From Bacillota bacterium (lineage in GTDB: Bacteria > Bacillota > Clostridia > Clostridiales > Clostridiaceae), in NCBI GenBank assembly GCA_030706065.1, contig JAUZPH010000145.1, positions 1-8,333 of the forward strand: 8,333 nt of DNA, read 5' to 3'. The translations under genes and the position numbers were made by a program. Below, one piece after another: positions 6,242 through 8,333 of the stretch (its first letter is position 1; every line of letters begins with the position of its first letter). The notes under the pieces are model-generated. The model searched no databases. It saw only the letters and a program-made list of their open reading frames with translations, and was not told the origin of the DNA.

Positions 6242-6600
6242 TACAACAAAGTCATTGGTAAGTGGTGGAAAAACAATAAAAATGTATATGAAAGTGCTAT
6301 ATATGAATAAATTAAAAGAAAGATTAAGTATACTTATGATGGTAAAGGGTTCACAAATAGTGTTTCATGGTGTTTCTTTGGGTGGAGCAATAGTACTTAT
6401 GACAAGCGGTGAGGAGCTCCCCGCAAATGTAGAGACTGTTGTATCCGATTGCGCCTATACATCTGCTAAGGCTGGACTTTCTTACCAAATGAATAGAATG
6501 TATCATCTGACGGCCTCTCCCACTGGTAGATAGTACAAGCAATCTCAAAAGTTGGACAAGCTTCTGCAGTAATGAGGGCAGGGGTATTAAAATTTTTCTA
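6242..6600 (+). pseudogene. Remnant of an alpha/beta hydrolase gene (YqkD-like), broken by stop, deletion and frameshift
   Basis: From 6242 one frame reads YNKVIGKWW and then VYESAIYE, ending in a TAA at 6308-6310; the same frame later shows YDG (6335-6343). A second frame (6344-6512) then carries the nucleophile elbow HGVSLGGA and VVSDCAYTSA, typical of this hydrolase family just after the strand-5 serine. A third frame, from about 6520, reads PLVDSTS, which in relatives follows directly. The pieces are in the right order. The 60-80 residues normally between YDG and the elbow are missing, as is the C-terminal third with the acid and histidine. A 92-codon ORF from 6255 covers only the middle piece and is unlikely to be functional. 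Family naming rests on remembered motifs. No clear homology is seen beyond about 6540. Confidence 0.7.
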
Positions 6601-6618
6601 AGGATGGCTTTAGAAAGA

Positions 6619-6650
6619 GAAACCATTTGAGGTTTCCTTTTTAGTTTTTT
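6619..6650 (+). terminator. Rho-independent terminator after the hydrolase remnant
   Basis: GAAACC (6619-6624) and GGTTTC (6631-6636) form a six-pair stem with a six-base loop. T5 follows (6638-6642), then AG and T6 (6645-6650). It probably once ended the hydrolase transcript and now insulates the downstream secreted protein gene. Confidence 0.65.
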
Positions 6651-6754
6651 GTCAGATGATATGGCAGGAATGATTTTTGCACTAAGTTACCAAAATAAGC
6701 GCCTTGATTTATGGTTAAACTAAGTTATGACTGAACTTGCTTTGAAATTGGCGT

Positions 6755-6763
6755 AAAGGAGGT
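6755..6763 (+). promoter_or_regulatory. Strong ribosome-binding site that fixes a TTG start
   Basis: AAAGGAGGT is a near-perfect anti-16S match, eight bases before the TTG at 6772. It makes the TTG the start rather than the next in-frame ATG at residue 37, which would discard the signal peptide. Confidence 0.8.
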
Positions 6764-6771
6764 ACGAGAGT

Positions 6772-7941
6772 TTGGCTCAACATTTTTACGTCTTAATAAA
6801 GAGAAAACTGTTTATATTCCTTTTGACAGTACTTATAGCACTAACCAATTCATCATCTCTCACAGGCAGCATTTATGCGATGGAGGCCAATGAAACACTT
6901 ACATCGGAACAGATGAAAGAGGAACTTGAACGAATTTACAATATGCGGTCCAAATCTCTGGTATCAGGAGAATTACTGCCGCTGAAGGAGCTTTTTGATA
7001 TCTCTCAAAAGTACGGAGTATGGGCTCTGGAGCATGAGGTAAGGCGGGTAAAATATTTAACTCAGTGGGCAGACGACAGGGATATAATTCTTACCAATAT
7101 ACAAAACTGGGTAAGAGTAAAGAAAGTCTATCCAAAGGGTAAGATAATCAAGGCGGCACTGGAGGAATCATATAAATTTGATTATGTTTACAGTGATGAC
7201 GAGAGAAACATTCCCAATTCCTTTGGAGTGGGCATCAGGCATACCGCAAGCCTGATAAAGAAAAATGGCAAGTGGATGATTTATAATGACTGGTATACAG
7301 ACTGCTTCGAGGATGCAATGCAGGCCTACAGCGGCCAAATTCCGGATGCACCTGCAATGTCTAGATATGCACACCGTAAAAAAGATTATAAAAAAGCAGG
7401 ATCAGACTTTAAACCTTTCTACAACAGAGAAAATGCTGTAGCCTATGCAGACAAATATTGCGGTGCCGCCTGGGGAAGCCAAAATAACTTTAAATATAAC
7501 AAAAAATATAATGATTACAACGGCATAGGTGGAGACTGCACAAACTTTGCATCCCAGGTACTGGCAGACAAGGAGGGTGGTGGAATGCCTCTCGGTGGAG
7601 GTTGGCTGCCATACAGCAGAGCCTGGGCCAACGCAGATGGACTTAAAGACTTTCTTATTGGCAGCGGGAGAGGAAGCTTAATAAGCATAGGTACCTTTAA
7701 AGAGCTGACGGAGCCTAGAGAGAATTTCCATAACGGTGTTGTATCAAAACTAAAACTTGGAGATCTGATAGCTTATGAGAAAGGAAGGGGAAATATTGAC
7801 CACTTTGCGGTAATTACCGGATTTGATTCCAAGGGTTATCCGCTTGTCAACTCGCATACCACAGACAGATATCATGTACCCTGGGATCTTGGCTGGGGAG
7901 ACAAAAAGATAAGATTCTTCCTGATACACATCAACGGATAG
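6772..7941 (+). CDS. Secreted protein with C-terminal Amidase_6-type (papain-like) domain
   Basis: The protein has 389 residues. Residues 1-36 form a signal peptide: basic IKRK, a hydrophobic stretch (13-25), and a likely cut after SIYA. The middle (about 45-195) looks like an NTF2/SnoaL-like alpha+beta domain, ending in KNGKWMIYNDWYTDCFEDA. The C-terminal domain starts at NRENAVAYADKYCG (218-231). It carries GGDCTNFASQ with the probable nucleophile C256, then GDLIAYEK (330-337), DHFAVITGFD with the probable base H344 (343-352), and LVNSHTTDRYHVPW with the probable third residue N360. This order fits the putative amidase family PF12671, which is related to NlpC/P60-like cell-wall hydrolases. 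Its substrate is unknown; a peptidoglycan amide is a guess. It has a TTG start with a strong ribosome site. Only a weak promoter (TTGATT 6704-6709, TATGAC 6726-6731) is seen. It is a single-gene unit. Confidence 0.85.
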   Translation: MAQHFYVLIKRKLFIFLLTVLIALTNSSSLTGSIYAMEANETLTSEQMKEELERIYNMRSKSLVSGELLPLKELFDISQKYGVWALEHEVRRVKYLTQWADDRDIILTNIQNWVRVKKVYPKGKIIKAALEESYKFDYVYSDDERNIPNSFGVGIRHTASLIKKNGKWMIYNDWYTDCFEDAMQAYSGQIPDAPAMSRYAHRKKDYKKAGSDFKPFYNRENAVAYADKYCGAAWGSQNNFKYNKKYNDYNGIGGDCTNFASQVLADKEGGGMPLGGGWLPYSRAWANADGLKDFLIGSGRGSLISIGTFKELTEPRENFHNGVVSKLKLGDLIAYEKGRGNIDHFAVITGFDSKGYPLVNSHTTDRYHVPWDLGWGDKKIRFFLIHING

Positions 7942-8041
7942 GAAAATAGTTATATAAAATATCTAAAGAAATATAGATTGGAATACAATATGATGACAGA
8001 TTTTTCAAATATTTATCATGAATAAAGCTTCTGAAATGAAA

Positions 8042-8078
8042 AGCCTCTCCAGATGGTAAAGAGAACCCTGGAGAGGCT
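8042..8078. terminator. Bidirectional terminator between the amidase gene and the right-edge gene
   Basis: An 11-bp perfect stem AGCCTCTCCAG (8042-8052)/CTGGAGAGGCT (8068-8078) has a 15-base loop in which GGT and ACC can extend the helix. On the minus strand it is followed by TTTT, and it starts only two bases after the minus-strand stop codon at 8081. On the plus strand the tail is CTTCATTC, so termination there is weaker. It lies 100 bases after the amidase stop. Confidence 0.75.
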
Positions 8079-8080
8079 CT

Positions 8081-8332
8081 TCATTCTATTGTCAGTACCT
8101 TTGGAGAAAATGTTAAAACTAAGCCATAGGCCTCGTCTTTACAATCAGATGTTCGCCTATACTTTTCCTTTACTGCAATCATATGAAGATATGTATGCAT
8201 TCCAAAGGCTCCATATCTTTCATACCATATGAAGCTCAAAAATTTTTTACTATTGTCAAGTGCAACATCAATCTCTTTATTTTTCAAACCATCCATCAAA
8301 ATATTTTGGGGATCAAAATCCTGGAAATATGC
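8081..8332 (-). CDS. Unrecognised protein, C-terminal part (5' end outside window)
   Basis: The frame is open from the right edge (8332) to a TGA at 8081-8083, giving 83 residues with no start required in the window. An apparent TTG start at 8299 is simply an internal leucine codon, because the frame continues upstream as AYFQDFDPQNIL. The visible part is mixed alpha/beta in character: a charged segment (LKNKEIDVALDNSKK), an aromatic strand (FLSFIWYERYG), and a hydrophobic tail (GLVLTFSPKVLTIE). I see no membrane segment and no motif I can name. The gene is supported by codon-like composition and by the terminator directly after its stop. The function is unknown, and the missing N-terminus is needed to assign a family. 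Confidence 0.6.
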   Translation of the reverse strand, partial: AYFQDFDPQNILMDGLKNKEIDVALDNSKKFLSFIWYERYGAFGMHTYLHMIAVKEKYRRTSDCKDEAYGLVLTFSPKVLTIE

Positions 8333-8333
8333 T

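Noticed and set aside
6255..6533. A small intact alpha/beta hydrolase gene
   Set aside because: It holds only the nucleophile-elbow segment. Matching parts of the same family occur in other frames on both sides, and the acid and histidine regions are missing, so it is part of a pseudogene.
6536..6601. A short open stretch in a third frame (reads like QAISKVGQASAVMRAG)
   Set aside because: It has no start codon or ribosome site and follows the degraded hydrolase. It could be more of the remnant, but I recognise no family in it.
6681..6727. Nine-base direct repeat ACTAAGTTA (6681-6689 and 6719-6727) before the amidase gene
   Set aside because: It is short, AT-rich and occurs only twice, with no related copies. 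Chance is sufficient in such DNA.

Overview
The window is AT-rich and compact, with strong AGGAGG-type ribosome-binding sites, short intergenic gaps and many rho-independent terminators. This suggests a low-GC Gram-positive anaerobe of the class Clostridia. A selenocysteine-insertion pair (selA-selB), a four-cysteine Isf-like flavoprotein and a secreted Amidase_6-type protein fit that group. A relative of Ruminiclostridium is possible, but that is a guess.

Layout from left to right. (1) 1-378, minus: N-terminal part of a membrane-anchored glycerophosphodiester phosphodiesterase. It has a good promoter and an 18-bp palindrome near its predicted transcription start. (2) 571-599: terminator of the next minus-strand gene. 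(3) 685-1710, minus: polytopic membrane protein of the DUF1646 family (putative ion transporter). Its roughly 145-nt leader carries a strong intrinsic terminator and competing stems, as expected of a riboswitch; the gene family is the classic partner of the DUF1646 RNA motif, a Na+ sensor. (4) 1863-1943: back-to-back promoters for the DUF1646 gene (minus) and selA (plus). (5) 2036-5367, plus: selA and selB, which make Sec-tRNA(Sec) and deliver it to UGA codons. They end at a strong two-way terminator. (6) 5465-6091, minus: NADPH-dependent FMN reductase-like / iron-sulfur flavoprotein. (7) 6242-6600, plus: wreck of an alpha/beta hydrolase gene, with a terminator behind it. (8) 6772-7941, plus: exported protein with a C-terminal Amidase_6 (papain-like) domain and a TTG start. 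(9) 8042-8078: two-way terminator shared with an unrecognised minus-strand gene that runs off the right edge (8081-8332).

How the genes relate: selA and selB form one functional unit. SelA converts seryl-tRNA(Sec) to selenocysteyl-tRNA(Sec), and SelB carries it to SECIS-bearing ribosomes. The tRNA gene (selC), the selenophosphate synthetase gene (selD) and any selenoprotein are not visible here. The other genes look like independent single-gene transcription units. I see no CRISPR array, tRNA, rRNA, insertion sequence or phage gene. The most interesting non-coding element is the DUF1646 leader. No clearly new multi-gene system is evident.
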